Assembly (NCBI RefSeq): GCF_030160755.1
Contig: NZ_BSOY01000003.1
Coordinates: forward strand, 16,258 to 80,257
Direction of reading: 5' to 3'
Length of the DNA stretch: 64,000 bases
Origin: Brevundimonas denitrificans
Lineage (GTDB): Bacteria; Pseudomonadota; Alphaproteobacteria; Caulobacterales; Caulobacteraceae
The translations under genes and the position numbers were made by a program. Shown here piece after piece: positions 47,867 through 56,967 of this stretch (position 1 is its first letter; every line of letters begins with the position of its first letter). Below the pieces are notes generated by a model. The model saw nothing but the letters and a program-made list of their open reading frames with translations, searched no databases and was not told where the DNA came from.

Positions 47867-49278
47867 GCCTCGACAGGCTCCTCGATATCATCCTCGCCGC
47901 CGCGCGACGGCGAAACGCCGAGCGACTTGAGTTTGCGGTGCAGGGCCGACCGCTCCATGCCGATGAAGGCCGCGGTGCGCGAGATATTGCCGCCGAAGCG
48001 CATGATCTGGGCCGCCAGATATTCCCGCTCGAACACCTCGCGGGCCTCGCGCAGCGGCAGGGCGATGATGCGCTCGCCGCCCAGGGTGCCGGTCGAATTG
48101 GCGTTGGTCGCCTCCTGCGGCAGCATGTCGGCGCTGATCGGCTCGTCGGGGTCGCCGGTGGCCAGGATCAGCAGCCGTTCGACGTTGTTGCGCAGCTGGC
48201 GGACGTTGCCGGGCCAGGGGTGGACCTGCAGCACGGCGATGGCGTCGTCGCCGAGCCGCCGCTTGGTCAGCCCCTGGGACGCCGACAGGGTCTCGATGAA
48301 ATAGTCGATCAGCTCCTGGATATCCTCGCGCCGCTCGGACAGGGCCGGGACCCGGATCGGCACGACGTTGAGACGGTGAAACAGGTCCTCGCGGAAGCGG
48401 CCCTCCGCGATCTCGACCTTGAGATCCCGGGAGGTCGAGGTGACGACGCGGATGTCGACCTGGACGTCCTGTTCGCCGCCGACCCGGCGGAAGCGCTGTT
48501 CGACCAGCACCCGCAGGACCCGGCTCTGGCTCTCCCGCGGCATGTCGCCGACGTCGTCGAGATAGAGGGTGCCGTTGTGGGCGCGCTCGAAGACCCCGAT
48601 CTTGCGCGGGCGCCCGTCGTGGCCCTCCTCGCCGAACAGTTCGATGTCCAGACGTTCGGGCGTCATGCCGGCGGCGGCGATGGCGACGAACTCCCCCTTG
48701 GACCGGGCGCTGGCCTCGTGGATCTGGCGCGCGACCAGCTCCTTGCCGGAGCCGGGCGGGCCCGAGATCAGCACTCGACTGTTGGCCGGGGCCACCTTGG
48801 CGATGGTGCTGCGCAGGGCCTGGGCCGCCGCCGAGCGGCCGATGAAGCCGGTGGGGGCCGCCACCTGGGCCCGCAGCCGCCTGTTCTCGCGCTTGAGCGA
48901 CGACGCTTCCAGCGCGCGCTGAACAACGACGACCAACCGGTCGGACTTGAAGGGCTTTTCTATGAAGTCATAGGCGCCGCGCTGCAGCGCCGTGACCGCC
49001 GTCTCGATATTGCCGTGGCCCGAGATCATCACGACCGGCAGGTCGGGATCCAGCTCCTTGATGACGTCCAGCAACTCCAGCCCGTCCAGGCCCCCGCCCT
49101 GCATCCAGATGTCGAGCAGGGCCAGCGACGGCTTGCGGGCCCGGATGGCGGCCAGGGCCTCGTCCGAGTTGGCGGCGACGCGCACGGCGTGGCCCTCGTC
49201 CTCGAGCAGGCCGGAGACCAGCTCGCGGATGTCGGCCTCGTCGTCGACGACCAGAATGTCGGCTCCCGTGGATCGCAT
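47863..49278 (-). CDS. ntrX: NtrX-type response regulator
   Basis: A 471-aa regulator with a receiver domain (phosphoacceptor D56 in LALLDIWMQ), AAA+ domain (Walker A GPPGSGKE 173-180; Walker B TLYLDDVGDMP 237-247) and a C-terminal Fis-type HTH (NISRTAAFIGMERSALHRKL). The GAFTGA loop that contacts sigma-54 is missing: the segment reads GEEGHDGRPRKIGVFERAH. It may therefore regulate without sigma-54, as proposed for other NtrX proteins. It follows ntrY by 9 bp. Confidence 0.96.
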   Translation of the reverse strand: MRSTGADILVVDDEADIRELVSGLLEDEGHAVRVAANSDEALAAIRARKPSLALLDIWMQGGGLDGLELLDVIKELDPDLPVVMISGHGNIETAVTALQRGAYDFIEKPFKSDRLVVVVQRALEASSLKRENRRLRAQVAAPTGFIGRSAAAQALRSTIAKVAPANSRVLISGPPGSGKELVARQIHEASARSKGEFVAIAAAGMTPERLDIELFGEEGHDGRPRKIGVFERAHNGTLYLDDVGDMPRESQSRVLRVLVEQRFRRVGGEQDVQVDIRVVTSTSRDLKVEIAEGRFREDLFHRLNVVPIRVPALSERREDIQELIDYFIETLSASQGLTKRRLGDDAIAVLQVHPWPGNVRQLRNNVERLLILATGDPDEPISADMLPQEATNANSTGTLGGERIIALPLREAREVFEREYLAAQIMRFGGNISRTAAFIGMERSALHRKLKSLGVSPSRGGEDDIEEPVEA

Positions 49279-49287
49279 GACGCCTCG

Positions 49288-51591
49288 CTATTCGGCGGCC
49301 GGAACCGTGCGGGACCGGGACGCTTTCGCGTCCTTCGTCCCGGCGGCGCCGGTCGGTTTCGGTTGGGATTTCAGGGGAAAGATCAGGCAGACGCGCGCGC
49401 CGGCCAAGCTCTCAGCGTCGGCGAGTTTGAGCTCGCCGCCGTGTTCCTCACAGATGCGTTTGACGATCGCCAGGCCGAGGCCCGTGCCCTTCTCGCGCGT
49501 GGTCACATAGGGCTCGGTCAGCCGGTCGCGGTCCTTGGCCGGCAGGCCCATGCCGTCGTCCTCGATGATGAAGACCACGGTCTCGTCCTCGACCAGCAGC
49601 CGCGCCGAAATCCCCGGCCGGTCGCCGTCGCCGTCGCGCGGAGCGATGGCGCGTCGCGCGGCCACGGCCTCGCCGGCGTTCTTGAGGATGTTGGTCAGGG
49701 CCTGGCCGACCATGGGACGGTCCGCGTGCAACACCACGCTCGGCAGAGGCTCGATCAGTTCGACGCCGATCCCGGCCGCCGCCACCCGCTGGGCGAACAC
49801 CGCCTCGCGCAGCAGTTCGGCCGGATCGACCGCGGTGAAACGCGGCGCGGGCATGCGGGCGAAGGACGAGAACTCATCGACCATCCGCCCGATGTCGCCG
49901 ACCTGCCGGATGATGGTCTCGGTGCAGCGGTCGAACACCTCGACATCGTCGCCGACCTGGCTGCGATAGCGTCGCCGCAACCGCTCGGCCGACAGCTGGA
50001 TGGGGGTCAGGGGGTTCTTGATCTCATGGGCGATGCGGCGGGCCACGTCGCGCCAGGCGGCGTTGCGCTGGGCCGTGACCAGGCGGGTGATGTCGTCGAA
50101 GGTCAGCACCATCTCGCCGCCGACGCCGCCCTCGATGCGCACGCGCAGACGCCGGGTCTCGCCTTCGAGACTGACGTCGATCTCTTCCTCGATATGGGCC
50201 TCGGCCCGGGCGGCCAGTTCGCTGAGCTCGGGCGACACCTCGCCCAGCGGGCGACCGATGATGGCGGGGTCGCGGATGGCGAGCAGTTCGACCGCGCTGT
50301 CATTGATGGCCGAGACGCGGCGCAGACGGTCAAGGCCGATCACGCCCGCCGAAACCCCCGACAGCACGGTCTCGATGAACCGGCTGCGGCCGGTCGCCTC
50401 CTCGCTCGCGGCCCTGAGCGCCGCCTGCTGCGCCTCGAGATCGCCTGTCATCCGGTTGAAGGCGGCCGACAGGGTCTTGATCTCGCCCGGCCCGCCCTCG
50501 CCGTCGACGCGCGCCGTCAGGTCGCCGCCGGCGACCCGGTCCGCCGCCTCCACCAGGCGGCCGATCGGCGCGGAGATCGAGCTGGCGGCCCCCATGCCCA
50601 GCCAGATGGCGCCGACCAGCACCAGTAGAGCCGTCTCGAAATAGCCGAGAGCGAAGGCCGCCTGGATGCGGGCGCGGCTCTGTTTGGCTTCGCGGAAGGC
50701 GACGATGGATTCCTCGCCATTGCGCATCTGGGCGATGAGGCCGGGCTGCAGTGGCCGGACGAGGTACAGGTAGGCGTCGCCGTAACCCGACAAGGGATAC
50801 AGCGTGCGAATGGCGTCCGGGTTTTCGGTCACTTCGATAGGCGCGGTCTCTCCCAGCCCGGCCGTTTCGAGGTCCTGGCGCGAAGGCGCGAAGTAGGGCG
50901 GCGCACCCGGCAACTCGCCGCGCGCCAGCACTTCCCCTCTCCCGTCCACGATGTAGAGCGCCGGATAGCCGAACAGGTCGGCGATCTGCGCCAGGAGTTC
51001 CGAGAACTGGATCGGATAGTCAAAGCGGGCGCGGGCTTCCGGAGCGGCCAGTTCGCTGGCGATGGTCTCCAGGTCGGCCTGAACACGCAGGCTGACGTCG
51101 CGGACATAGGCCTGGCCGATGCCGGCGCTGTTCTCCACGGCGGTCTCGACATTGGCGCTGAACCACTGGTCCACGCCGCGATTGACCAGCACGCCGAAGA
51201 CCAGCGCGATCAGCACCGCCGGGATCAGGGCCACCATGGAGAACAGGGTCACGAACCGCAGGTGCAGCCGGGCGCCCGCGTCGGTGCGGCGGCGGAAGAG
51301 CATCAGGGCCCGGCGGCCGACCACGGCGGCCAGTCCGCCGATCAGCAGCAGATTGAGACCGAGGATGACCAGAACGGCCTGGCTCGCCGCCGCCCGCGCG
51401 CCCTCGCCGCTGGCCCCCGGCGCCACGGCCACCAGCCAGATGGCGGCGGCGGTGACGAAGAAGGCGACGGCATAGACGATCAGGAAGGCGTTGCGGCGGC
51501 GATCCTCCGACCAGCCGGAGAACCAGCGAACCGCGCCGCGTCGATCTGCGGGCGGAGCGGGCTCTGTGTCGGCGGCGGGCGTATCCGTCAT
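49288..51591 (-). CDS. ntrY: NtrY-type sensor histidine kinase
   Basis: A 767-aa membrane kinase. Helices occur at about 35-57, 72-92, 115-137 and 317-337, with a long periplasmic region between the third and fourth. HAMP (about 338-392), PAS (about 400-505) and the kinase core follow: H522 in ARRIAHEIKNPLTPIQ, N-box NILKNAGEAV, and the G boxes DDGMGLP and GTGLGLAIVKRICEEHGG. It signals to NtrX in nitrogen and redox control. ATG 51591 overlaps the dusB stop, while ntrB and ntrC, usually between them, are missing. Confidence 0.97.
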   Translation of the reverse strand: MTDTPAADTEPAPPADRRGAVRWFSGWSEDRRRNAFLIVYAVAFFVTAAAIWLVAVAPGASGEGARAAASQAVLVILGLNLLLIGGLAAVVGRRALMLFRRRTDAGARLHLRFVTLFSMVALIPAVLIALVFGVLVNRGVDQWFSANVETAVENSAGIGQAYVRDVSLRVQADLETIASELAAPEARARFDYPIQFSELLAQIADLFGYPALYIVDGRGEVLARGELPGAPPYFAPSRQDLETAGLGETAPIEVTENPDAIRTLYPLSGYGDAYLYLVRPLQPGLIAQMRNGEESIVAFREAKQSRARIQAAFALGYFETALLVLVGAIWLGMGAASSISAPIGRLVEAADRVAGGDLTARVDGEGGPGEIKTLSAAFNRMTGDLEAQQAALRAASEEATGRSRFIETVLSGVSAGVIGLDRLRRVSAINDSAVELLAIRDPAIIGRPLGEVSPELSELAARAEAHIEEEIDVSLEGETRRLRVRIEGGVGGEMVLTFDDITRLVTAQRNAAWRDVARRIAHEIKNPLTPIQLSAERLRRRYRSQVGDDVEVFDRCTETIIRQVGDIGRMVDEFSSFARMPAPRFTAVDPAELLREAVFAQRVAAAGIGVELIEPLPSVVLHADRPMVGQALTNILKNAGEAVAARRAIAPRDGDGDRPGISARLLVEDETVVFIIEDDGMGLPAKDRDRLTEPYVTTREKGTGLGLAIVKRICEEHGGELKLADAESLAGARVCLIFPLKSQPKPTGAAGTKDAKASRSRTVPAAE

Positions 51592-52640
51592 GCCACGGCA
51601 GTCTCGGCCAGCTGTGGCGGAATATCAACACCTGGGTTGCCGGAATGCGTCACCTCCAGCCAGAGCGCCGCCAGCGCCTGTTCGACCGCTTCCGGCGTTT
51701 CCAGTCGGCAGAGTCGCCCCTTGGCCGCCCGCCGCTCCAGCGGATCGGCGGGCCAGGGCGCCTGTTCGACGTACCAGCCGAGGTGTTTGCGGAACATCTT
51801 CAGCCCCAGCGGCAGGCCGTAGAAGGCGACCGAGGCGCGCAGGTGTTCGATGACGATTCCCAGGCGCCCGTCGCGATCCGGCTCCAGCAGCACCGTCCCG
51901 TCGGCGAGGGCGCGTTCCATATGCGCCGCCAGCCACGGTCGCCCGTAGACGCCGCGCCCCAGCATCAGGGCGTCAGCGCCCGACTGGCGCAGCGCCTCGC
52001 GGGCGTCGTCGGCGGTCAGGATGTCGCCGTTGACGATGACCGGAATGCCCACCGCCGCCTTGACCTCGCCCACCGCCGCCCAGTCCGCGACGCCGGTATA
52101 GAATTGCTCTCGCGTGCGGCCGTGCACGGTCACGGCGCGAACGCCGATCTCCTCGGCCCGCTTCGCCAGCAGGGGCGCGTTGCGGTGGGCGTCGTCCCAG
52201 CCCAGCCGCATCTTGACGGTCACCGGCCGGCTGGTGGCCTCGACCGCCGCCTGCATCAGCCGGCAGGCGAGATCAGGGGTGCGCATCAGGGCCGAGCCGC
52301 AGGCCGAGCCCGTGACCTCCTTGGCCGGACAGCCGAAATTCAGGTCGACGATGTCCGCGCCGGCGGCCTCGGCCATGCGCGCGCCCTCGGCCATGGCGGC
52401 GGGATCGCGTCCGACCAGCTGGATCACCGTCAGCGGCAGCCCCTCCCCCACGGCCGCGCGCCGCACGACATCCGGCCGGGCGCGGGCCAGCTCGGCGGCG
52501 GCCACCATTTCGGTCGCGACATAGGCCGCGCCCAGCCGCGAGGCGAGCCGCCGGAAGGGCAGGTCGGTGATGCCGGTCATGGGCGCGGTCAGCACCCGGC
52601 CGGGCACCCACACGTCGCCGATCTGTATCCCTGCGCTCAT
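51588..52640 (-). CDS. dusB: tRNA-dihydrouridine synthase
   Basis: A 350-aa FMN enzyme (NifR3 family) reducing uridines in the tRNA D-loop. The active-site cysteine is C104 in NFGCPAKEVTG. FMN/tRNA signatures VLTAPMTGITDLPFR (16-30), KMRLGWDD, TVHGRTREQFY, VNGDI and LMLGRGVYGRPW are present. ATG 52640 is the normal start; the longer frame adds a basic stretch. In most alphaproteobacteria dusB precedes ntrBC; here it is joined to ntrY. Confidence 0.95.
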   Translation of the reverse strand: MSAGIQIGDVWVPGRVLTAPMTGITDLPFRRLASRLGAAYVATEMVAAAELARARPDVVRRAAVGEGLPLTVIQLVGRDPAAMAEGARMAEAAGADIVDLNFGCPAKEVTGSACGSALMRTPDLACRLMQAAVEATSRPVTVKMRLGWDDAHRNAPLLAKRAEEIGVRAVTVHGRTREQFYTGVADWAAVGEVKAAVGIPVIVNGDILTADDAREALRQSGADALMLGRGVYGRPWLAAHMERALADGTVLLEPDRDGRLGIVIEHLRASVAFYGLPLGLKMFRKHLGWYVEQAPWPADPLERRAAKGRLCRLETPEAVEQALAALWLEVTHSGNPGVDIPPQLAETAVA

Positions 52641-52704
52641 CCGTCCCTTACCGCGGCCTGAAGCGCCCCTCGTCAAGCGCAACCGCGGCGATTAGAAGGC
52701 CGGG

Positions 52705-53859
52705 ATGACCACCGCCCTCCCCGCCTTCGCCGCCATCGTGGTCGCCGCCGGCTCCGGCTCCCGCGCGGGAGGCGCCAAGCAGTGGCGCACCCTGGGCGGC
52801 AAGCCGGTCGTGCGCTGGTCGGTCGAGGCGCTGCTGAAGGCCGGGGCCGAGGATGTCGTGGTCGTGATCGCGCGGGGGTCCGAGGCCGAGGCGCAAACCG
52901 CCCTCGCCGGCCTGTCAGGCTGGCGGCTGGCGTCAGGAGGCGCCGCCCGGGCCGACTCGGTCCGAAACGGCCTGACGGCGCTGGGCGGCCCGGCTGACCG
53001 GCCCGTCCTTATCCATGACGCCGCCCGCCCCCTCCTGGGTGCGGCCATCATCCGGCGGCTGCTCGAGGCTCTAGCCCACGCCGACGGCGCCCTGCCCGTC
53101 CTGCCGGTCACAGACAGCCTGCGCCGCGCGACCGACGGCCGCCTGTCCGGCGGCGTCGACCGCGAAAACCTGTGGCGCGCCCAGACGCCGCAGGCCTTCC
53201 GCCTTCAGACCATCATCGACGCCTATGCGGCCTGGCCCGCCGGCGAAGCCGCAACCGATGAAGCCGCCGTGGTCGAACGCAACGGCGGCGGCGTCGTGAT
53301 CATTGAGGGCGACGCCCGGCTGATGAAGCTCACAATTCCGGAGGATTTCGCCATGGCCGAAGCGCTCATCCCCCGTCAGACCCGCGTCGGTCAGGGCTTC
53401 GACGCCCATCGCTGGGGGCCGGGAACCTCGGTCTGGCTGTGCGGCGTCGAGATTCCGCACGACGAGACGCTGATCGGCCATTCCGACGCCGACGCCGGCC
53501 TGCACGCCCTCACCGACGCCATCCTCGGGGCCATGGGCGACGGCGACATCGGCGACCACTTTCCGCCCACCGACCCGCAGTGGAAGGGCGCCTCATCCGA
53601 CCGCTTCCTGATCCATGCCGTCGAGCGGCTGGCCGCGCGGGGCGGGCGGCTGGTCAATGTCGACGTGACCCTGATCTGCGAGCGGCCCAGGGTGAAGCCG
53701 CATCGTCAGGCCATGCGCGAACGGCTGGCGGAACTGCTGTCGCTCCCGCTGGACGCCGTCAGCGTCAAGGCGACGACGACCGAGGCCATGGGCTTCACCG
53801 GCCGCGGCGAAGGCCTGGCCGCCCAGGCCATCGCGACGATCGAGCTTACTGGCTCCTGA
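52705..53859 (+). CDS. ispDF: Bifunctional IspD/IspF isoprenoid enzyme
   Basis: A 384-aa fusion of MEP cytidylyltransferase (IspD, about 1-222) and MECDP synthase (IspF, about 226-384), two non-consecutive MEP pathway steps. IspD shows AAGSGSRAGGAKQW (14-27) and HDAARPL (104-110). IspF has its zinc ligands D233, H235 and H267 (GFDAHRW and DADAGLHAL) and ATTTEAMGFTGRGEG. Such fusions are usual in alphaproteobacteria. The 3' end overlaps the opposing spermidine-synthase-like gene by 14 bp. Confidence 0.97.
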   Translation: MTTALPAFAAIVVAAGSGSRAGGAKQWRTLGGKPVVRWSVEALLKAGAEDVVVVIARGSEAEAQTALAGLSGWRLASGGAARADSVRNGLTALGGPADRPVLIHDAARPLLGAAIIRRLLEALAHADGALPVLPVTDSLRRATDGRLSGGVDRENLWRAQTPQAFRLQTIIDAYAAWPAGEAATDEAAVVERNGGGVVIIEGDARLMKLTIPEDFAMAEALIPRQTRVGQGFDAHRWGPGTSVWLCGVEIPHDETLIGHSDADAGLHALTDAILGAMGDGDIGDHFPPTDPQWKGASSDRFLIHAVERLAARGGRLVNVDVTLICERPRVKPHRQAMRERLAELLSLPLDAVSVKATTTEAMGFTGRGEGLAAQAIATIELTGS

Positions 53860-56164
53860 GCGCCTGAAGCTCGGGCGTGTCGAACATGCTGCGCTGGAGC
53901 GACCCGAACAGATTGACGTAATCGTCTGTCCACGGACGAATCGCGGTCCGGGCCGGGGTGTTCCAGCGGTCGTCGGCCATGAAGTCGGTCAGCCCTTGGG
54001 CCGTCGGCGACAGGATCAGCGCCTCGGTCGAGGCCTCGGCCATCTCGGGCGTATCGTCCCGCTCATAGTAGAGCTGATGCAGGCTCGGCTTGCCCAACGC
54101 CTGGGCGGCCGCCACGGCGGGCATGGTGATGTCGAGGTTGCGGTTCGACAGGTGCAGCAGGACCACGCCGTCCGGCTTCAACAACGCCAGATAGCCTTCG
54201 ATGGCCTCGACCGTCAGCAAATGGGTCGGCACGGCGTCCGACGAGAAGGCGTCGATGATCAGCAGGTCGTAGGACCCCGGCGTCTCCTTCGCCAGTGTCA
54301 GCCGCGCGTCGCCCAGGACAGTGTTGATCGGGCCCGAGGCGCAGTGGGAGATGTAGCTGAACCATTGCGGATCGCGCGACAGCTGATCGACCATCGGGTC
54401 GATCTCGAAGAAGGTCATGGTGTCTTCGGTGCGTTTGTAGGTCGCCATGGCGCCGGAGCCCTGGCCGACCACGCCGATTTTCGCGGGCCCGCGCCGCCCG
54501 ACCATGGTCGCGGCCTGGCCGATCGGGGTGGCGGCGGCGTAATACAGGGTGGGGACGCAGTCGAAGCGGCCGTCGCGGGCCTGGGCGCCGTGCAGGGTCG
54601 TGCCGTGCATCAGCACATGGACGTCGCCGCCCAGCCGCGGATCGGGGGCGTTGGCCACCCGCATCACGCCGAAGAAGCTGCGTTCCGAATAGCTCCAGTC
54701 ATAACCCCGCGCGATCCACTGGGCCGACAGGGTGATCATCAGCAGGATGGCGGTGAAGAACAGCGCGCGGTCGCGGATCAGGAAGGCGCATATGGCCGCG
54801 GGCATCAACAGGACCATCGTCAGCTGGTCCATGCCGAGGGGGACGTTGGCGTAGAACCACCCGCGCGCGCCGTCGTTGGCGTCGAGCCAGATCGCCAGCA
54901 GCACCGGCGAGGCGGCGACGACCGCAGCGGCGATCAGGGTTCCCAAAGGCGCGCCGGTCAGCCGGCCCTTGCCCCATGGCCGGGCCAGGCCGACCAGCAC
55001 CAGCACCAGCGGATACTCCCAAACCATGTTGAAGATGACCGGAGCCAGCAGGGCCGTGAAGGCGCCGCCGACGACGCCGCCCAGCGACATCAGCAGATAG
55101 AATTCCGTCAGCCGGTCCGGCGGGGGCCGTCTCGACGCCAGCAGCTGGTGGCACATCAGGGCGGCGAAGAAGAAGGCAGTCAGGTGCAGGCCGAACGCCA
55201 GCGACCAGTTGGCCGAACGAAAGGCCACGATCAGGACCACGATCGCGCCGGTGGCGCCCTGGATGATCAGGGTGACGTTGAGCGGGATCCACGGCCGGTT
55301 CTGAAAGGCGATGACGAAGGTCAGCAGATACAGCGCCAGAGGCAGCACCCAGAGGAAGGGGGCCGAGGCGACGTCGGTCGACAGATGGGAGGTCACGCCC
55401 AGCATCAGGCTGGACGGCGCGGCCGCCAGCAGGACGAGGACGCCCTTCTCGCGCCATGAGAGGGGCGCGCTGGCCACGAGCGGCGCGGGCTCCGACGTCT
55501 GGTCCAGCCGCCGGCGCCAGACCGTGAAGGCCAGGGCCACGACCATCAGCACGAAGGCGATGTAGCCGCCGCTCCAGCCGAACCAGCCGCGCTGCCCCGA
55601 CAGGGTCGCCAGCGGCTCGATCAGGATCGGATAGGACAGCAGGGCGAGGAAGCTGCCGAGGTTGGAGGCGGCGTACAGGACATAGGGATTCTGGCCGTCG
55701 GCATGGCCGACGCGGACCCGGGCGTACCAGGCCTGCAGCAGCGGGGCCGTGGCCGAGAGCACGGCGAACGGCGCGCCCACGGACAGGGTCAGGGTGGCCA
55801 GCAGCCACATGATGGGCGCGGCGGGATCGGGATCGCCCAGCAGACCGTTGACGCTGAGCGGCAGGAACAGGGCGGCGACCAGCAGCAGGCCCAGATGGAT
55901 GCTCACCTGGGTCTTGATGGATCCGACCTTCTGCAACAGGTGGGCATAGCCGTAGCCGGCCAGCAGGGCGGTCTGGAAGAAGACCATGGCGGTGTTCCAC
56001 ACCGCCGGCGATCCGCCCAGCATCGGCAAGACCAGTTTGGTCACCATCGGCTGGACCACGAACACCAGCGCCGCCGAGGTGAAGATCGCGACCGCGAACA
56101 GGATGGGCGTCAGCCGGTCCGGCGCGCCCGACACGATGCCGGAGTCCCCTGTGGTGTCGCTCAT
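53846..56164 (-). CDS. Membrane protein fused to a spermidine-synthase-like domain
   Basis: A 772-aa protein. About twelve or more membrane helices fill the first two thirds. The C-terminal domain (about 540-740) has a class I methyltransferase/aminopropyltransferase fold: VVGQGSGAMATY (glycine-rich motif I analogue), FFEIDP, GDARL and the conserved LLIIDAFSSDAVPTHLLT. Its reaction is unknown; polyamine synthesis should not be assumed. ATG 56164 (MSDTTGDSG) precedes the first helix. It overlaps ispDF at the 3' end and is divergent from the CinA-type gene. Confidence 0.88.
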   Translation of the reverse strand: MSDTTGDSGIVSGAPDRLTPILFAVAIFTSAALVFVVQPMVTKLVLPMLGGSPAVWNTAMVFFQTALLAGYGYAHLLQKVGSIKTQVSIHLGLLLVAALFLPLSVNGLLGDPDPAAPIMWLLATLTLSVGAPFAVLSATAPLLQAWYARVRVGHADGQNPYVLYAASNLGSFLALLSYPILIEPLATLSGQRGWFGWSGGYIAFVLMVVALAFTVWRRRLDQTSEPAPLVASAPLSWREKGVLVLLAAAPSSLMLGVTSHLSTDVASAPFLWVLPLALYLLTFVIAFQNRPWIPLNVTLIIQGATGAIVVLIVAFRSANWSLAFGLHLTAFFFAALMCHQLLASRRPPPDRLTEFYLLMSLGGVVGGAFTALLAPVIFNMVWEYPLVLVLVGLARPWGKGRLTGAPLGTLIAAAVVAASPVLLAIWLDANDGARGWFYANVPLGMDQLTMVLLMPAAICAFLIRDRALFFTAILLMITLSAQWIARGYDWSYSERSFFGVMRVANAPDPRLGGDVHVLMHGTTLHGAQARDGRFDCVPTLYYAAATPIGQAATMVGRRGPAKIGVVGQGSGAMATYKRTEDTMTFFEIDPMVDQLSRDPQWFSYISHCASGPINTVLGDARLTLAKETPGSYDLLIIDAFSSDAVPTHLLTVEAIEGYLALLKPDGVVLLHLSNRNLDITMPAVAAAQALGKPSLHQLYYERDDTPEMAEASTEALILSPTAQGLTDFMADDRWNTPARTAIRPWTDDYVNLFGSLQRSMFDTPELQALRSQ

Positions 56165-56248
56165 GCCCGCCCCGTATGCTGGCGCCGTCTCCGGGCGCAT
56201 TCCGCCACCCTGAACCGACTCGCCGCCCTTTCGGAAGGCCCAGAACGC

Positions 56249-56740
56249 ATGTTCCCTGACGACATCCAGACCCTCGCCCGTCAGGTGATCGAAGCCGCCG
56301 TCGCGCGGGGTCTGACTATCGCCACGGCCGAGAGCTGCACGGGCGGGCTCGTCGCCGGCGCCCTGACGGCGATTCCGGGTTCCTCGGCCGTCGTCGAACG
56401 CGGCTTCATCACCTACAGCAACGCCGCCAAGACCGAGCTGCTGGGTGTGCCCGCGGATCTGATCGAGGCCCACGGCGCCGTGTCCGAGCCGGTTGCCCGC
56501 GCCATGGCCGCCGGCGCCGTGACGCGGTCGTCGGCCCGGGTCGCCGTCTCGGTGACCGGCGTGGCGGGTCCGGGCGGCGGCTCGGCTGACAAGCCGGTGG
56601 GGCTGGTGCATTTCGGGGCCGTCGGCCCGGACGGCGCGTTCCATGTCGAGCGCCGTTTCGGCGACATGGGACGCGAACAGGTTCGACTGGCCAGCGTCCG
56701 CGTGGCGCTGGGCCTTCTGCTGGACCGGATCGGCGCATGA
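56249..56740 (+). CDS. pncC: CinA C-terminal-type nicotinamide-nucleotide amidase
   Basis: A 163-aa stand-alone PncC domain that deamidates NMN to NaMN for NAD recycling. The catalytic ATAESCTGGL motif is near 24-33, with FITYSNAAKTELLGV, VSVTGVAGPGGGS and KPVGLVHFG also conserved. The larger N-terminal COG1058 domain of full CinA is missing, which is usual for the short form. ATG 56249 follows 84 bp of upstream DNA shared with the divergent membrane-fusion gene. The stop overlaps the TusA gene start as ATGA. Confidence 0.94.
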   Translation: MFPDDIQTLARQVIEAAVARGLTIATAESCTGGLVAGALTAIPGSSAVVERGFITYSNAAKTELLGVPADLIEAHGAVSEPVARAMAAGAVTRSSARVAVSVTGVAGPGGGSADKPVGLVHFGAVGPDGAFHVERRFGDMGREQVRLASVRVALGLLLDRIGA

Positions 56741-56967
56741 TCGTCGACGCGCGCGGCCACCGCTGCCCGACCCCCAGCCTGAAACTTCAGAAGGCGATGC
56801 GTGAAGCCGGCCCCGGCGCGCGCCTGACCCTGCTGGCCACCGATCCGATGGCGCGGATCGACGTGCCGCATCTGATGGCCGGGCTGGGCGGAGAAGTGGT
56901 CTCGATCGACGAGGCCGACGGGGTGCTGACTATCGTGGTCGCGACGCCCGGCGCGCCGACAGATTGA
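56737..56967 (+). CDS. TusA-family sulfurtransferase-like protein
   Basis: A 76-aa protein with the TusA signature at the N-terminus: RGHRCPTPSLKLQKAM, where C10 of the CPxP motif is the sulfur carrier, then TLLATDPMARIDVPHLM. TusA relays sulfur to tRNA thiolation, but relatives act in other sulfur or selenium pathways. It is coupled to the PncC gene by a 4-bp overlap. Its 3' end overlaps the opposing YihY gene by 38 bp. Confidence 0.9.
   Translation: MIVDARGHRCPTPSLKLQKAMREAGPGARLTLLATDPMARIDVPHLMAGLGGEVVSIDEADGVLTIVVATPGAPTD

Noticed and set aside
47938..50628. An 896-residue plus-strand open frame opposite ntrX and ntrY
   Set aside because: It mirrors codon bias of the real minus-strand genes and shows no recognisable motif.
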